DNA of 64,000 nucleotides, taken from assembly GCA_020638455.1 (NCBI GenBank), contig JACKIK010000002.1, positions 248,001-312,000 on the forward strand, written 5' to 3'. Source of the stretch: Hyphomonas sp. (GTDB taxonomy: Bacteria; Pseudomonadota; Alphaproteobacteria; Caulobacterales; Hyphomonadaceae). A program made the translations under genes and the position numbers. Under the pieces are notes generated by a model. It ran no database searches, was not told the DNA's origin, and worked only from the letters and a program-made list of their open reading frames with translations. This document shows, piece after piece, positions 7,646 to 16,329 of this stretch; position 1 is the first letter of the stretch; every line of letters starts with the position of its first letter.

Positions 7646-8959
7646 ATGAAACATTTTTTGATGCCGGCGTTGGCTCTGGCGTTGTTTGCCGGGTGCCAGC
7701 AGGCGGGGGTGCCACAGGTTCCGGCTGTGGCCGATTCTCCCCCCGTGTCGGCAGCGTCACCGCTCGTCGCGGGCATGCCGGCGCGGGTCGATACGATGCT
7801 GTCGGGCATGGTCGAGCGGGGCGAGCTGGCCGGCGGCTCGGCGCTGGTGCGGGTCGGTGGCAGGGAAGTCTATTTCGGTGCTTTCGGCATGGCGGACAAG
7901 GAAGCCGGCCGGAAGATGGACCGGGAGACGCTGGTGCGCATCTACTCGATGACCAAGCCAATCACCGGTGTTGCTCTGATGACGCTGTATGAAAAGGGCC
8001 TGTTCAGACTGGACGACCCGCTGTCCAAATACTTCCCCGAGTTCAGGGACATGAAGGCCTATGTCGGGCTCGACGCAAAGGGCGATCCGGTGTTCGAGCC
8101 GGTGAAGCGCGAGCCGATGGTGATCGACATCATGCGCCATACGGCGGGCTTTTCGGGCATCGGCGACGACCAGACCGTGGTTGGCGACATGTACCGGGCC
8201 GCAGAACCCATGGCGCTCGACAAGTCCCTCGGCGAGATGGTGAAGGAGATGGGCGGGCTGCCGCTGCTCTACCAGCCCGGCACGCGCTGGCAGTACGGGC
8301 CGTCGGCGGACATTCAGGCAGCGCTGGTCGAGCGCCTGTCGGGAGAGCCCTACCTGCAATACCTGAAGGAGCATGTCCTCGATCCGCTGGGCATGACGGA
8401 GACGGGCTATTTCGTGCCGGAGGCCGAGCGGGAGCGGATGGCGCAGGTCTATCTGGTGAAGGAGGATGGCAGCCTGGTGCCGGACCCGTCCAACGACCAG
8501 GGCATGCAGTTGCCCTATGCGCACCGGACGATGACGCCGGGCGGCTATGGCCTCGTCACGACGATCGACGACTACATGAAGTTCGCGCGGATGCTGCTGA
8601 ATGAGGGCGAGCTGGACGGCGTGCGCATCCTGAAGCCGGAGACGGTGCGACTGATGGCGACCGACCACATGCCGGATACGGTGACGGACAAGTTGTGGCT
8701 GCCGTCGAAGGGCCAGGTGGGGTTCGGGATAGACTTCGCCGTGCGGACGGCGCCGCCTGTGAACGATGAGGAGAATTACGGCGTACCCGGAGAATTCTTC
8801 TGGGACGGCAAGGCCAGCACGCTGTTCTGGATCGATCCGGCCGACGACCTCGCCGCCGTGCTGTTCGTGCAGTTCGTGCCGTTCGGCGCGGTGCCTGCGC
8901 ACTACAATTTCCGCAATGCGGTCTATGGCGTCCGGGATTCCGGCCGGGGCGTGGAGTAA
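7646..8959 (+). CDS. Beta-lactamase-fold serine hydrolase (class C/esterase-type) lipoprotein
   Basis: 437 residues. The start at 7646 gives the lipoprotein signal MKHFLMPALALALFAGC. The serine-lysine pair of the family is S101-x-x-K104 (YSMTKPI). The second-motif tyrosine is probably in QYGPSADI, and an HTAGF segment typical of class C-like esterases is present. Members hydrolyse ester or amide bonds of varied substrates (EstB-like esterases, D-aminopeptidases, penicillin-binding relatives); few are true beta-lactamases. It sits convergent to the LacI gene with four bases between stop codons. It is probably anchored in the periplasm or outer membrane. Substrate is unknown. Confidence 0.88.
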   Translation: MKHFLMPALALALFAGCQQAGVPQVPAVADSPPVSAASPLVAGMPARVDTMLSGMVERGELAGGSALVRVGGREVYFGAFGMADKEAGRKMDRETLVRIYSMTKPITGVALMTLYEKGLFRLDDPLSKYFPEFRDMKAYVGLDAKGDPVFEPVKREPMVIDIMRHTAGFSGIGDDQTVVGDMYRAAEPMALDKSLGEMVKEMGGLPLLYQPGTRWQYGPSADIQAALVERLSGEPYLQYLKEHVLDPLGMTETGYFVPEAERERMAQVYLVKEDGSLVPDPSNDQGMQLPYAHRTMTPGGYGLVTTIDDYMKFARMLLNEGELDGVRILKPETVRLMATDHMPDTVTDKLWLPSKGQVGFGIDFAVRTAPPVNDEENYGVPGEFFWDGKASTLFWIDPADDLAAVLFVQFVPFGAVPAHYNFRNAVYGVRDSGRGVE

Positions 8960-8963
8960 GGCC

Positions 8964-9965
8964 TCAGGTGAGGCGGCGGACGCTGGCGCGGATGACGAGT
9001 TCCGTGCCGAGCGTCTGTTCCGCGTCGCCGGTAATCTCACCGCGCAGGAGGTTGCCCATCAGCGTCATGGCGACTTCGCCGATCCGCTCGGCCGGTTGCA
9101 TGACGGTGGTCAGCGGCGGCGTGCAGTACTTGCCGAACTCGATATTGTCGAAGCCGGTGACGGAGAGGTCGTGCGGCAGCTGCATGCCGAGGTCCTGCGC
9201 CGTGCGGATGGCGCCGATGGCCATCTCGTCGCTCATCGTGAACAGGGCAGTGAGACTGCGGTTGCGCGAGAGCAGGCGGAGGGCTGCCTGTGCGCCGCCG
9301 GCCATGGAATAGGCGCCGTATTCGACGAGGTTCTCATCGAAGCCGATGCCGAAGGAGTCGAGGGCGCTGCGGAAGCCGCGGAGGCGCTCACTGGTGACGT
9401 ACCTGTCCTGCAGGCCGGCCAGCACGCCGATCTTCCGGTGGCCGAGGGAGAGCAGGTAAGACGCCATCGATTCGGCGGCGGCGAAATTGTTGATCTGGAC
9501 GATGGGATAGGCGTGGGCCGAGCGGGTCTCGACGGCCTGGACGAAGGGGATCTGGCCGGGGGCGGGGTCTGCGATCAGGTCGCCGAGGCCGCGTTCGCCG
9601 AGCTGGATGACGCCGTCCGCGCGGCGGGTTTCGACCATTTCGAGGCCGGCGCGTTCAACTTCCGGATCGTCCTTCGTGTCGGATACGAGCAGGAAGTAAT
9701 CCTTCTCCGTGGCGATGCGCTCGATGCCGGAGAGGATGCGGGCGAACAGGACGTTTGCGACGTCGGGCACCATGACGAGGACGGCATTGGTCCGCTTGAT
9801 GCGGAACAGCTGCGCCATCGAATTCGGCTTGTAGTTCAGCTCCTCCGCGGCCTTGAGAACGCGCTTCAGCGTGTCTTTCGACAATTTTCCCGGGTCCGAG
9901 AAGGCCCGTGACACCGTCGCAGGGGACACTCCTGCGCGTTTCGATACATCCCGAATCTGAGCCAT
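8964..9965 (-). CDS. LacI-family transcriptional regulator
   Basis: 333 residues, the usual family length. Residues 4-24 form the LacI helix-turn-helix (IRDVSKRAGVSPATVSRAFS), with the hinge helix near residue 50. A periplasmic-binding-protein-like sugar-sensing domain follows. It is divergent from the symporter-GH3 operon, so it most likely represses that operon and itself until a beta-glucoside or its breakdown product binds. A candidate operator (AAACCGTTT) lies in the shared 252-base intergenic region. Confidence 0.92.
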   Translation of the reverse strand: MAQIRDVSKRAGVSPATVSRAFSDPGKLSKDTLKRVLKAAEELNYKPNSMAQLFRIKRTNAVLVMVPDVANVLFARILSGIERIATEKDYFLLVSDTKDDPEVERAGLEMVETRRADGVIQLGERGLGDLIADPAPGQIPFVQAVETRSAHAYPIVQINNFAAAESMASYLLSLGHRKIGVLAGLQDRYVTSERLRGFRSALDSFGIGFDENLVEYGAYSMAGGAQAALRLLSRNRSLTALFTMSDEMAIGAIRTAQDLGMQLPHDLSVTGFDNIEFGKYCTPPLTTVMQPAERIGEVAMTLMGNLLRGEITGDAEQTLGTELVIRASVRRLT

Positions 9966-10026
9966 TTACTACAGAATCCGCCCTTTTCTCTGCCGTGCGT
10001 CACCGCCGGCCCCACGCAAGCCTGAT

Positions 10027-10062
10027 GCCGCTTTCCGTGAGGTTTTCCCCACCGGAAGCGGC
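10027..10062. promoter_or_regulatory. Inverted repeat in the LacI/symporter divergent region
   Basis: The arms GCCGCTTTCCG (10027-10037) and CGGAAGCGGC (10053-10062) pair with one unpaired base. They lie between the divergent genes and have no T-run. They could be an operator or a leader hairpin; the role is unproven. Confidence 0.4.
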
Positions 10063-10078
10063 CCCTGCAGCTTGCAAT

Positions 10079-10089
10079 GAAACCGTTTG
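10079..10089. promoter_or_regulatory. Candidate LacI-type operator
   Basis: GAAACCGTTTG contains the perfect odd-centred palindrome AAAC-C-GTTT at 10080-10088. It sits about 130 bases before the symporter start and about 115 bases before the LacI gene start. LacI-family operators usually have a CpG centre, so this match is suggestive only. Confidence 0.35.
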
Positions 10090-10217
10090 TATTGAAATAC
10101 TCAACCCATGGCCCCGCAAGATGGGCCGGTGAAGACCGGAGCCGATCCGGAGGGAGGGCGGAGCACGCGGGAACGGTTCCTGCGACGGCCTCGCTTGAAT
10201 GTGAGGGCGTTCAGAGC

Positions 10218-12161
10218 ATGAGTCTGCATCCGGTCGATAGCGCTATCATCGTTATCTATGTCGGCGTCACGCTGTTCCTCGGCCTGTGGATCTCGAACCG
10301 GGCCTCGAAGGGGCTGCGCAGCTATTTCCTGGGGGGCAACCAGCTCCCCTGGTATGCGCTGGGCCTGTCGAACGCATCCGGCATGTTCGATGTGGCAGGG
10401 ACGATGTGGATCGTCTCGCTGCTGTTTGTCTATGGTCTGAAGAGCATCTGGATCCCGTGGCTGTGGCCGGTGTTCAACCAGGTCTTCCTGATGGTGTTCC
10501 TGTCGATGTGGACGCGCCGATCGGGCGCGATGACGGGCGCGGAGTGGATCACGTTCCGGTTCGGCGACGGCCCGTCGGCGCGGCTGAGCCACCTGATCGT
10601 GGTGATCTTCGCGCTGATCATGGTGTTGGCCTACATGGCCTACGGCTTCCTTGGTATTGGCAAGCTGGCGGCGCAGTTCCTGCCGCTGGACCTCGCGCAT
10701 CTGCTCCACCTGCAGGCCTTCCTTCCGGCGAGCGTGACGGCGGATCCGGGCGGGGCGGCCTATGCGGCGGCGATGGCCTCGCTGAACGAGAAGGCCTACG
10801 GCGCGCTGATCGTGTTCCTGACGGCGGCCTATGTGATCAAGGGCGGCATGTATTCGGTGGTGTTCACCGAGGTGATGCAGTTCACCGTGATGACCATTGC
10901 CTCGATCGGCATCGCCATCGTCGCGGTGGCGCACGTGTCGCCGGAGGCGCTGCGGGCGGCGATCCCGGACGGATGGAGCAACCCCTTCTTCGGCCTGAAG
11001 CTGGACCTCGACTGGTCGGAGCTGTTGCCGTCGGCGAACGAGAAGATCGCAAATGAAGGCTATTCGCTGTTCGGCATCTTCTTCATGCTGGTGCTGCTGA
11101 AGGGGATCTTCACATCGCTGGCGGGGCCGGCGCCGAACTATGACATGCAGCGTATCCTGTCGGCGCGGACACCGGTCGAGGCAGCGAAGATGAGCGGGCT
11201 GGTCAGCGTGGTGCTGAACTTTCCGCGCTACCTGATGATTGCCGGCCTGACGATCCTGGCGCTGGTCTATTTCAGCCCGCAGCTGCGGAGCATGGGGGCG
11301 GATGCGGATTATGAAGCGATCCTGCCCTTTGCCCTGCGGGAGTTCATTCCGGTGGGCCTCCTGGGCCTCGCGCTGGCGGGCCTGCTGGCGGCGTTCATGT
11401 CGAGCTTCGCTGCGCCGCTGAACGCCGCGCCGGCCTATGTGGTGAACGATCTCTATCGCAAGTACATCCGGCCGAATGCGCCTGAGAAAGTGTACCTGCG
11501 CCTGTCCTACATCGTGTCGATCCTCTTTGTGCTGATCGGTACGTTCGTCGGCCTGTTCCTCACCAGTATCGACAGTTTCGTGACCTGGATCACGGCGGGG
11601 CTCTATGGCGGCTACACGGCGGCGAATGTGGTGAAGTGGTATTGGTGGCGGATGAATGGCTATGGCTATTTCTGGGGCATGCTGGCGGGCATCGTGTTCG
11701 CGCTGGCGCTGGGGATGCCGCAGGACCAGCTGGCCGCGCTGGGCGTACCACACTGGATCATGAACCCGGTCAACGCGTTCCCGTTCTTCTTCCTCGCCTG
11801 CATCGCGGCGGTGATCGTGGGGTCGCTGACAACGCAGCCGACGGACATGCAGACGCTCGGCTATTTCTATCTGCGCACACGGCCATGGGGGGTCTGGAAA
11901 CCGGTGCGGGAGGCGCTGGCGGAGCAGGGCACGCCGGTAACGGAGAACAGGGATTTTGCGCGCGACATGATCAATGTGGCCGCCGGGATCGTCTGGCAGA
12001 CGGCGCTGGTGGCGCTGCCGATCTTCCTGGTCATCCGCAACGGCCTCGGCATTTTCCTGTCGCTGGCGATTGTGGCTGCGACGACCGTGTTCCTGAAGTT
12101 CAGCTGGTACGACCGGCTACAGGACTACCCGGAGGATTTCTCTCCGCCTTCAGGCGCATAG
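10218..12161 (+). CDS. Sodium/solute symporter (SSS family), probable sugar importer
   Basis: 647 residues, about fourteen hydrophobic segments, with SSS-family landmarks such as YFLGGNQLPWYALGLS near the N-terminus and a region resembling the sodium-site helix. The ATG at 10218 begins the first membrane helix; frames upstream are not hydrophobic. Length and sequence fit the sugar-transporting SGLT-like branch better than proline or pantothenate carriers. The GH3 gene follows after 12 bases with its ribosome site overlapping this stop. A cytoplasmic beta-glucosidase beside an importer suggests uptake of intact cellobiose or a similar glucoside, then internal hydrolysis. Substrate is inferred from context. 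Confidence 0.88.
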   Translation: MSLHPVDSAIIVIYVGVTLFLGLWISNRASKGLRSYFLGGNQLPWYALGLSNASGMFDVAGTMWIVSLLFVYGLKSIWIPWLWPVFNQVFLMVFLSMWTRRSGAMTGAEWITFRFGDGPSARLSHLIVVIFALIMVLAYMAYGFLGIGKLAAQFLPLDLAHLLHLQAFLPASVTADPGGAAYAAAMASLNEKAYGALIVFLTAAYVIKGGMYSVVFTEVMQFTVMTIASIGIAIVAVAHVSPEALRAAIPDGWSNPFFGLKLDLDWSELLPSANEKIANEGYSLFGIFFMLVLLKGIFTSLAGPAPNYDMQRILSARTPVEAAKMSGLVSVVLNFPRYLMIAGLTILALVYFSPQLRSMGADADYEAILPFALREFIPVGLLGLALAGLLAAFMSSFAAPLNAAPAYVVNDLYRKYIRPNAPEKVYLRLSYIVSILFVLIGTFVGLFLTSIDSFVTWITAGLYGGYTAANVVKWYWWRMNGYGYFWGMLAGIVFALALGMPQDQLAALGVPHWIMNPVNAFPFFFLACIAAVIVGSLTTQPTDMQTLGYFYLRTRPWGVWKPVREALAEQGTPVTENRDFARDMINVAAGIVWQTALVALPIFLVIRNGLGIFLSLAIVAATTVFLKFSWYDRLQDYPEDFSPPSGA

Positions 12162-12173
12162 GAGGCGGACGCA

Positions 12174-14576
12174 ATGAGCCTGTTGCCGGCCGACAAGCCG
12201 CTCCTTGACCTCGATGCCTGGCCGCGGGTCCGCCCCGTATTCGCGGCGGACCCGGCGGTTGAGGCGCGGATCGACGTGCTGCTCGCAGGCATGTCGATGG
12301 CCGAGAAAGTCGGACAGGTGGTGCAGGCCGACATTGCCTCCGTGACACCGGAGGACGTGCGGACCTATCACCTCGGCGCGGTGCTCAATGGCGGCAACTC
12401 GGCGCCCGGCGGGCGGTCCCGCGCGGCGCCGGCGGAGTGGCTGGCGCTGGCGGATGCGTTCTGGCTGGCTTCGGCAGGAGACGAAGGGGCCGGGATCCCA
12501 GTCATCTGGGGCACGGATTCCGTGCACGGAAATAACAACGTTGTCGGTGCCACGATCTTTCCTCACAATGCCGGGCTGGGCGCAACGGGCGACGTGGACC
12601 TGTTCGAACGGATCGGGCGGGCGACGGCGCTTGAAATGCGCGCGACCGGGCAGGACTGGACGTTTGCTCCGACGCTGGCCGTGACGCGGGACGACCGGTG
12701 GGGGCGGACGTACGAATCTTATTCCGAGTCAGCGGAACTGGTCGCCCGGTTCGGCGCGGCGCTTGTGCGGGGCCTTCAGGGAAGGCCCGGAGAGCCGGGT
12801 TTCCTCGGGCCTGACCATGTCGTGGCGACGGCGAAGCACTTTGTCGGCGACGGGGCGACCGAGGACGGACGCGATCAGGGCGAGACCATCGTTTCGGAGC
12901 GGGACATGCGCGACGTTCACGCCGTCCCCTATGCCGCGGCGCTTGAGGCGGGGCTGCACGGCGTGATGGCGTCCTTCTCCGGATGGCAGGGGCAGAAAAT
13001 GCACGGACGCGAGGACCTGCTGACGGGCCTCCTGAAACGGCACTGGAATTTCGACGGCGTGGTGGTCGGCGACTGGAACGGGCACGGGCAGTTGCCGGGA
13101 TGCAGCGAGACCGACTGCCCGGATGCGATTGTTGCCGGGCTGGACATGTACATGGCGCCGGACAGCTGGAAGGAACTCGCGGGAAACCTGCTGAGGCAGG
13201 TGCGGGAAGGTGTGATTCCGGTCGCGCGCCTTGACGATGCCGTGCGCCGGGTCCTGCGGGTGAAGGCGCGGGCGGGGCTGCTGGATGCGCCGCGGCCGAG
13301 CGAGCGGCCGCATGGCGGGGATTTCGGCCTGCTGGGCTGCGAGGCGCATGTGCGGCTTGCCGACGAGGCGGTCAGAAAATCTGCTGTGCTGCTGAAGAAT
13401 GCAGGGAATTTGCTGCCGCTGAGGCGCGGCCTTCGCGTGCTGGTCGTGGGCGCGGCGGCGGACGATATCGGAACGGCCTGCGGCGGCTGGTCTCTGTCAT
13501 GGCAGGGCGGCGGGCTGCAGAAGCCGGATTATCCGCATGCGGAGACCTTGCTGGATGGAATCCGGCGCATCGTCGGCGCGGCCGGCGGGACCGTGGAGTA
13601 TTCCCCCGACGGGGAATTTGCGGTGCGGCCGGATGTGGCCATCGCGGTCTATGGCGAGCGGCCCTATGCCGAGTTCAGGGGCGATCTCGAGACACTGGAT
13701 TTCTGTCCGGGTGCCGGGCGCGAGGCGGTGCGGCTGCGCCGGCTGAAGGCGGCGGGCATTCCTGTGGTCAGTGTCTTCTATTCGGGCCGTCCGCTGTGGG
13801 TGAACCCGGAGCTGAACGCGAGCGACGCCTTTGTGGCGGCGTTCCTGCCGGGTACGCGGGCAGGCGCGCTGGCCGACCTGCTGTTTGCGGCGGAGGGGGA
13901 GGAGTTCACGGGGCGGTTGTCTTTCTCATGGCCACGGGATGTGGACCAGTATGTCCTGAATGCGGGCGATGAAGATTATGCGCCCTTGTTTCCGTTCGGG
14001 TTCGGCCTGTCGCTGGGCGACACCTGCAGGCTGGGCGAATTGCACGAAAAGGGTGCCGGTGGCGGGGACGACGGACGGACGGTGTTCGACCTTGGCAGCC
14101 TGATTGGCTCCTGGCGGCTGGAACTCGGCGATGCGGCGGGTGTGGAGGCGCTGCAGCGTCGGCAGGCGGCATCGCCGGGCGGGACGGTGCAGGTCCGGCC
14201 GGCCGATTATGGACGGCAGGAGAATGCGCTACGGATCGAATGGTCCGGCGATGGGTCGGCGACGTTCCTGCACGATCCGCTGGACCTTCGCCGGGAGAGC
14301 AATGCGGATTTCTCCCTGCGCCTTGCCTATGTGGCGGATGACGCCTCGGTGCAGGGGCTGGAGGTGTTGCTTCTCGGCGAGGCGGGGTCGGCGGAGGTGC
14401 GGCACGGATCACTCCTGCCGGAGTCCGAGGCGGATGAGCGCCGGCTCGATGCGCCGCTGAAGTGGGCGGCGGCGGAGGGCTCAGACCTTTCGGCCGTGCA
14501 CGGCGTGCAGTTGCGTCTGCGCGGCGAAGGGGCGATCATCCTGACACGGATCGCGTTCGAGATGGTGACGCTCTGA
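12174..14576 (+). CDS. Glycoside hydrolase family 3 beta-glucosidase (ExoP-like), no signal peptide
   Basis: 800 residues with the two-domain GH3 core: the (beta/alpha)8 barrel, a flavodoxin-like second domain, and a C-terminal extension like that of ExoP-type exo-1,3/1,4-beta-glucanases. The catalytic nucleophile is D300 in VVGDWNGHGQ. Substrate-pocket motifs include GGNSAPGG, VATAKHFVGDG and MYMAPDSW. An AGGAGG site lies 8 bases before the ATG. There is no export signal, unlike the paralogue at 59938, so it should act in the cytoplasm on imported oligosaccharides. It forms an operon with the symporter and is probably controlled by the divergent LacI protein. Confidence 0.93.
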   Translation: MSLLPADKPLLDLDAWPRVRPVFAADPAVEARIDVLLAGMSMAEKVGQVVQADIASVTPEDVRTYHLGAVLNGGNSAPGGRSRAAPAEWLALADAFWLASAGDEGAGIPVIWGTDSVHGNNNVVGATIFPHNAGLGATGDVDLFERIGRATALEMRATGQDWTFAPTLAVTRDDRWGRTYESYSESAELVARFGAALVRGLQGRPGEPGFLGPDHVVATAKHFVGDGATEDGRDQGETIVSERDMRDVHAVPYAAALEAGLHGVMASFSGWQGQKMHGREDLLTGLLKRHWNFDGVVVGDWNGHGQLPGCSETDCPDAIVAGLDMYMAPDSWKELAGNLLRQVREGVIPVARLDDAVRRVLRVKARAGLLDAPRPSERPHGGDFGLLGCEAHVRLADEAVRKSAVLLKNAGNLLPLRRGLRVLVVGAAADDIGTACGGWSLSWQGGGLQKPDYPHAETLLDGIRRIVGAAGGTVEYSPDGEFAVRPDVAIAVYGERPYAEFRGDLETLDFCPGAGREAVRLRRLKAAGIPVVSVFYSGRPLWVNPELNASDAFVAAFLPGTRAGALADLLFAAEGEEFTGRLSFSWPRDVDQYVLNAGDEDYAPLFPFGFGLSLGDTCRLGELHEKGAGGGDDGRTVFDLGSLIGSWRLELGDAAGVEALQRRQAASPGGTVQVRPADYGRQENALRIEWSGDGSATFLHDPLDLRRESNADFSLRLAYVADDASVQGLEVLLLGEAGSAEVRHGSLLPESEADERRLDAPLKWAAAEGSDLSAVHGVQLRLRGEGAIILTRIAFEMVTL

Positions 14577-14586
14577 CGGCCGTCAG
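14573..14586. terminator. Perfect palindrome spanning two convergent stop codons
   Basis: CTGACGGCCGTCAG contains the TGA of the GH3 gene and, on the other strand, the TGA of the aldo/keto reductase. It can form the same hairpin in both transcripts. No T-run is present, so termination is inferred from position. Confidence 0.45.
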
Positions 14587-15470
14587 GGCATCGGCACCCC
14601 ACGCCAGGCTTCGACGATGTCGTAGAAATCCCGCGCCGTGAAATCGAGACCGGCGGCTGCGGCCGAGGCACGGATGCGGGCCGGGGTCTGCGTTCCGATG
14701 ATAGGGACAACATTCGCCTGGTGCTTCAGGATGAAGGCAAGCGCGGCGTTGGAGATGTCGGTGCCGAGGCGTTCGGCGATGCGGGCGAGGATAGCATGCA
14801 CGCGGCGCTCGCGTTCGTCGCGCAGGTCCCGCGTCACCAGCCGGCCGCCACCGAGCGGCGACCAGGCAAGGCAGGCGGCGCCGGTTTCGGAGCACCAGTC
14901 GAGCGTGCCGTCGGTGACCGGGTCCTGGTGGACGGCGGAGAATTCCGGCTGGGTCGAGACCAGCGGGGCTGACAGGTGGGCCTGCAGCGCGCGGGTCTGG
15001 GCGACGGTGAAGTTGGAGACGCCGACATGTTTCACCTTGCCGGAGGCAATGAGCGTGTCGAGTGCGTTCGCCGTTTCCGCGACGGGGGCGGTGAGGTCCG
15101 GGCGGTGGATCTGGTAGAGGTCGATCTGCTCGACCCGCAGGCGCTTCAGCGAGGCTTCGGCGGCGCTGATGAGATAGTCGGAACCTGAGTCATAGGGACG
15201 AGGCGGGATGATGCCGCCCTTGGTGGCAAGGACCATGCGATCGCGCAGGTCGGGGCTGGCGGCGAGAACCTCGCCGAGGACGGCTTCTGCACCGCCGAAG
15301 CCGCAGGGCTCGCCATAGCCGTAGATGTCGGCCGTATCGATCAGGGTCATGCCGGCATCGAGGGCGGTTTCGATCTTTTCCTGCGCTTCGGCAGGCGTCG
15401 AGCCGGCAAAGCGCCAGCAGCCATAGGCGATGGCGCCGATCGTGAAGCTGCCGAGGCGTGTCTGCCGCAT
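14583..15470 (-). CDS. Aldo/keto reductase
   Basis: 295 residues with the NADPH-dependent TIM-barrel pattern. The catalytic set is visible as D and Y in DTADIYGYGEP, K in LATKGG and H in YQIHRPD. The start at 15470 (MRQTRLGSFTIG) is preferred; longer frames upstream carry no family sequence. It reduces aldehydes or ketoses, substrate unknown. It is convergent to the GH3 gene and divergent from imuA. The SOS box at 15571 lies about 100 bases upstream but is placed to control imuA. Confidence 0.9.
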   Translation of the reverse strand: MRQTRLGSFTIGAIAYGCWRFAGSTPAEAQEKIETALDAGMTLIDTADIYGYGEPCGFGGAEAVLGEVLAASPDLRDRMVLATKGGIIPPRPYDSGSDYLISAAEASLKRLRVEQIDLYQIHRPDLTAPVAETANALDTLIASGKVKHVGVSNFTVAQTRALQAHLSAPLVSTQPEFSAVHQDPVTDGTLDWCSETGAACLAWSPLGGGRLVTRDLRDERERRVHAILARIAERLGTDISNAALAFILKHQANVVPIIGTQTPARIRASAAAAGLDFTARDFYDIVEAWRGVPMP

Positions 15471-15570
15471 GTGCCGGGGTCCGGAAAGGTGTGGATGAAG
15501 GAGTATTTTCCCCGCTTTTTGCCGGGGAAGCAACGTTCCGGCTGCCCGGTATATTGACTCCGGCGCGAAA

Positions 15571-15585
15571 GAACAAAATAAGAAC
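15571..15585 (+). promoter_or_regulatory. LexA (SOS) box
   Basis: GAAC-AAAATAA-GAAC is an exact match to the alphaproteobacterial LexA site GAAC-N7-GAAC (GTTC-N7-GTTC on the other strand). It ends three bases before the imuA ATG, so bound LexA would block initiation or early elongation. It predicts DNA-damage induction of imuA-imuB-dnaE2. Confidence 0.92.
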
Positions 15586-15588
15586 ATC

Positions 15589-16329
15589 ATGGATCCGCGG
15601 CTTGTCCCTGCACGTGACATGGTCCGCCCGCCGGGCAAGGCGGGGGCGGCGGGTGCGCGCTTCCCGCTGGGGCTGGGTGAGCGGGGGGTGCATGAGCTGG
15701 CAGAGGCCGCCTATGGCGACATGCCGGCGCTGACCGGCTTTGCGCTGGCGGCCGCGAAGCCGCGCAAAGGGGCGATCCTGTGGGTGACGCAGGCGGCCTT
15801 TGCCGCAGCGCACGGGCAGGTCCTGCCGCATGGCGCGGTGGGATACCCCGCCGGGCGGGCGCCGCTGCTCATCGTGCGCCCGCGCAAGCTGGTCGAGGCG
15901 CTGTGGACGATCGAGGAGGGCCTGCGCTCGTCGGCTGTCGGCCTCGTGATCGCGGACGTGGAGGGGGCGGATTTTACCGCCACGCGCCGCCTCGCCCTTG
16001 CCTCCGGCCGGCATGGCACGCCGCTGGTCCTGCTGATGCCGCATGACCGTGAGGGGGCGACGGCGGCCAGTTCACGCTGGCGGATCGGGGCCCGCCCTTC
16101 GGCGCCCAACCGGTTCGATCCGCACGCGCCGGGGCGGGCGCGCTGGCAGGCCGTGCTGGAACGCTCGCGGGAGGCCCCCTGGCTGGCAGGCCATGTGTTC
16201 GACCTGGATTATGACGATGAAACGCTATCTCTCACTGTGGTTTCCGGAATGGCCGCTGGACAGGCTGCGCCGCGCGCGCCGGGCGGAGCGGACGGGGAGC
16301 GGGCGCCGCCCCGCCTCGCCGCCGTCTGA
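15589..16329 (+). CDS. imuA: ImuA, mutasome accessory protein
   Basis: 246 residues related to the RecA/SulA-like ImuA family, which acts with ImuB and DnaE2 in damage-induced mutagenesis. The core has the hydrophobic strand-helix pattern of the RecA fold (GAILWVTQAAFAAAHG, SAVGLVIADVEGADF). The ATG at 15589 is only three bases after the LexA box and has no clear ribosome site; an ATG at 15619 is an alternative. The 3-prime end overlaps imuB by 113 bases in another frame. Its role follows from family and gene order. Confidence 0.88.
   Translation: MDPRLVPARDMVRPPGKAGAAGARFPLGLGERGVHELAEAAYGDMPALTGFALAAAKPRKGAILWVTQAAFAAAHGQVLPHGAVGYPAGRAPLLIVRPRKLVEALWTIEEGLRSSAVGLVIADVEGADFTATRRLALASGRHGTPLVLLMPHDREGATAASSRWRIGARPSAPNRFDPHAPGRARWQAVLERSREAPWLAGHVFDLDYDDETLSLTVVSGMAAGQAAPRAPGGADGERAPPRLAAV

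Noticed and set aside
7646..8959. True beta-lactamase (resistance gene)
   Set aside because: The SxxK pair and lipoprotein form fit the broad class C-like esterase/peptidase family; no features specific to AmpC were seen.
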